DNA of 6,649 bases from Deltaproteobacteria bacterium (GTDB lineage: Bacteria > Desulfobacterota > DSM-4660 > Desulfatiglandales > HGW-15). Below are positions 6,065 through 6,649 of this stretch, piece after piece (position 1 is the stretch's first letter; the number at the start of each line of letters is the position of its first letter). The stretch is from assembly GCA_019308985.1 (NCBI GenBank), contig JAFDHB010000186.1:1-6649 (forward strand), read 5' to 3'. A program made the position numbers and the translations under genes. The notes below the pieces were generated by a model. It worked only from the letters and a program-made list of their open reading frames with translations. It made no database searches and was not told where the DNA came from.

Positions 6065-6537
6065 AGGGTAACAACAAGGGCTTTACACTCCTGGAACTAT
6101 TGGTAGTCGTGGCAATACTGGGAATCTTGGCTGCAACCGCACTGCCGGCATACAGGACGTGGCAACAAAGGGCGTTTGGATCGGAAGCCGCGATCATGAC
6201 CAAGAGGATCCTGGATGCACAGATAGCCTATTTCCTGGAAAACAATCAGTTTTTCCCCAAGAGCGATTATGGGGGGCCCAATCCCATTGAAATCTATTCT
6301 GAAACACCCCCCAATGATCCGAAGATCCTTGACGTATACAATGCTTTACATATACGTATTCCCGTCGGACATAAGCTGGATTACTACCTCGCTTCAGTTA
6401 ATACCCCCGGTGACGAGAGATTCACAGTAACTATTACGGCTGATTTTCCCCTATTCAGGGGACAGGGTAGTCCGGGGAGTTGTATCGGTTCCATCGACAG
6501 GGAAGGCAGGGTCACAATAATTGGACCGACTCATTGA
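6061..6537 (+). CDS. Type IV pilin-like / pseudopilin precursor (prepilin)
   Basis: This is a 158-residue class III prepilin. The six-residue basic leader plus Gly7 is followed by FTLLELLVVVAILGILAATA, the hydrophobic N-terminal helix that forms the filament core. Cleavage by a PilD/GspO prepilin peptidase would fall after Gly7, giving a 151-residue mature protein with N-methylated Phe1 and the conserved Glu5 (Glu12 of the precursor). The helix continues to about 60, then comes a YFLENNQFFP turn typical of pilins and pseudopilins, followed by a beta-rich head. There is a single Cys (141), so no intramolecular disulfide. I do not see the TTEQGL-type motif of the major pseudopilin GspG, which argues against a standard GspG. 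No peptidase gene is in the window. The start is fixed by the ATGA overlap with the upstream gene, by AAGGG/GGTGG just upstream, and by the leader length. Confidence 0.93.
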   Translation: MKGNNKGFTLLELLVVVAILGILAATALPAYRTWQQRAFGSEAAIMTKRILDAQIAYFLENNQFFPKSDYGGPNPIEIYSETPPNDPKILDVYNALHIRIPVGHKLDYYLASVNTPGDERFTVTITADFPLFRGQGSPGSCIGSIDREGRVTIIGPTH

Positions 6538-6637
6538 CGCGGTTCCCGCAGGTTTGTCTCTCTCTCAGCCTTATTCCCACATGGTCTGAAATCGAGAACC
6601 ACCCTTTTTGTTTGCGTGCCCAGGTTGGAGTATTTCC

Positions 6638-6646
6638 GGGAGGTGA
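6638..6646 (+). promoter_or_regulatory. Strong Shine-Dalgarno of a following gene beyond the window
   Basis: GGGAGGTGA differs at one base from AGGAGGTGA, the full complement of the 16S rRNA tail. The window ends three bases later, so the start codon would lie just outside. The 112 bp from the prepilin stop to the end show no coding frame of note and no clear terminator, which fits continuation of the plus-strand cluster. Confidence 0.5.
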
Positions 6647-6649
6647 CCC

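Noticed and set aside
6541..6610. Possible terminator after the prepilin gene (GGTTC 6541-6545 with GAACC 6596-6600, then CCCTTTTT)
   Set aside because: The stem is only 5 bp with a 50-base loop, so it is not a credible intrinsic terminator.

Overview
The window looks like a chromosomal segment from a free-living, Gram-negative-type bacterium of moderate GC content. A Desulfobacterota (delta-proteobacterial) or related lineage fits best: a CHASE2-type Ser/Thr kinase, a PilB/GspE assembly ATPase carrying a cyclic-di-GMP-binding type of N-terminal domain, and a class III prepilin occur side by side. This taxonomic guess is inference from gene content, not from a marker gene.

Layout: (1) 1-351 has no convincing gene. 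It holds a long, nearly perfect inverted repeat (30-61 / 215-246) and a small perfect hairpin (248-263). (2) 352-2886, minus strand, encodes an 844-residue membrane receptor kinase: one N-terminal TM helix, an extracytoplasmic CHASE2 sensor, three TM helices, a TPR-like linker and a complete cytoplasmic Ser/Thr kinase domain. (3) 2887-3428 is a 542-bp divergent intergenic region with overlapping candidate promoters for both directions, a repeat-rich inverted repeat of GGAAT units, and a leader hairpin just ahead of the plus-strand genes. (4) 3429-6537, plus strand, is a three-gene cluster. It encodes a PilB/GspE-family ATPase with an extra C-terminal double zinc ribbon, then a small protein with a B-box-like zinc finger, one TM helix and an extracytoplasmic pilin-like head, and then, overlapping it by 4 bp, a prepilin with a canonical G^FTLLE processing site. 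(5) 6538-6649 has no gene but ends in a near-consensus Shine-Dalgarno sequence, so the cluster probably continues.

Working model: the ATPase powers assembly of a type IV pilus-like or type II secretion-like filament made from the prepilin. The zinc-finger membrane protein is the unusual part. Its cytoplasmic zinc finger lies next to a gene whose ATPase carries an added zinc ribbon, and its outer domain resembles a pseudopilin head but lacks a processable prepilin leader. It could be a fixed anchor or adaptor linking motor and filament. The two GspEN/MshEN motifs suggest c-di-GMP control. The divergent CHASE2 kinase may add a second, phosphorylation-based input, but only proximity supports that link.
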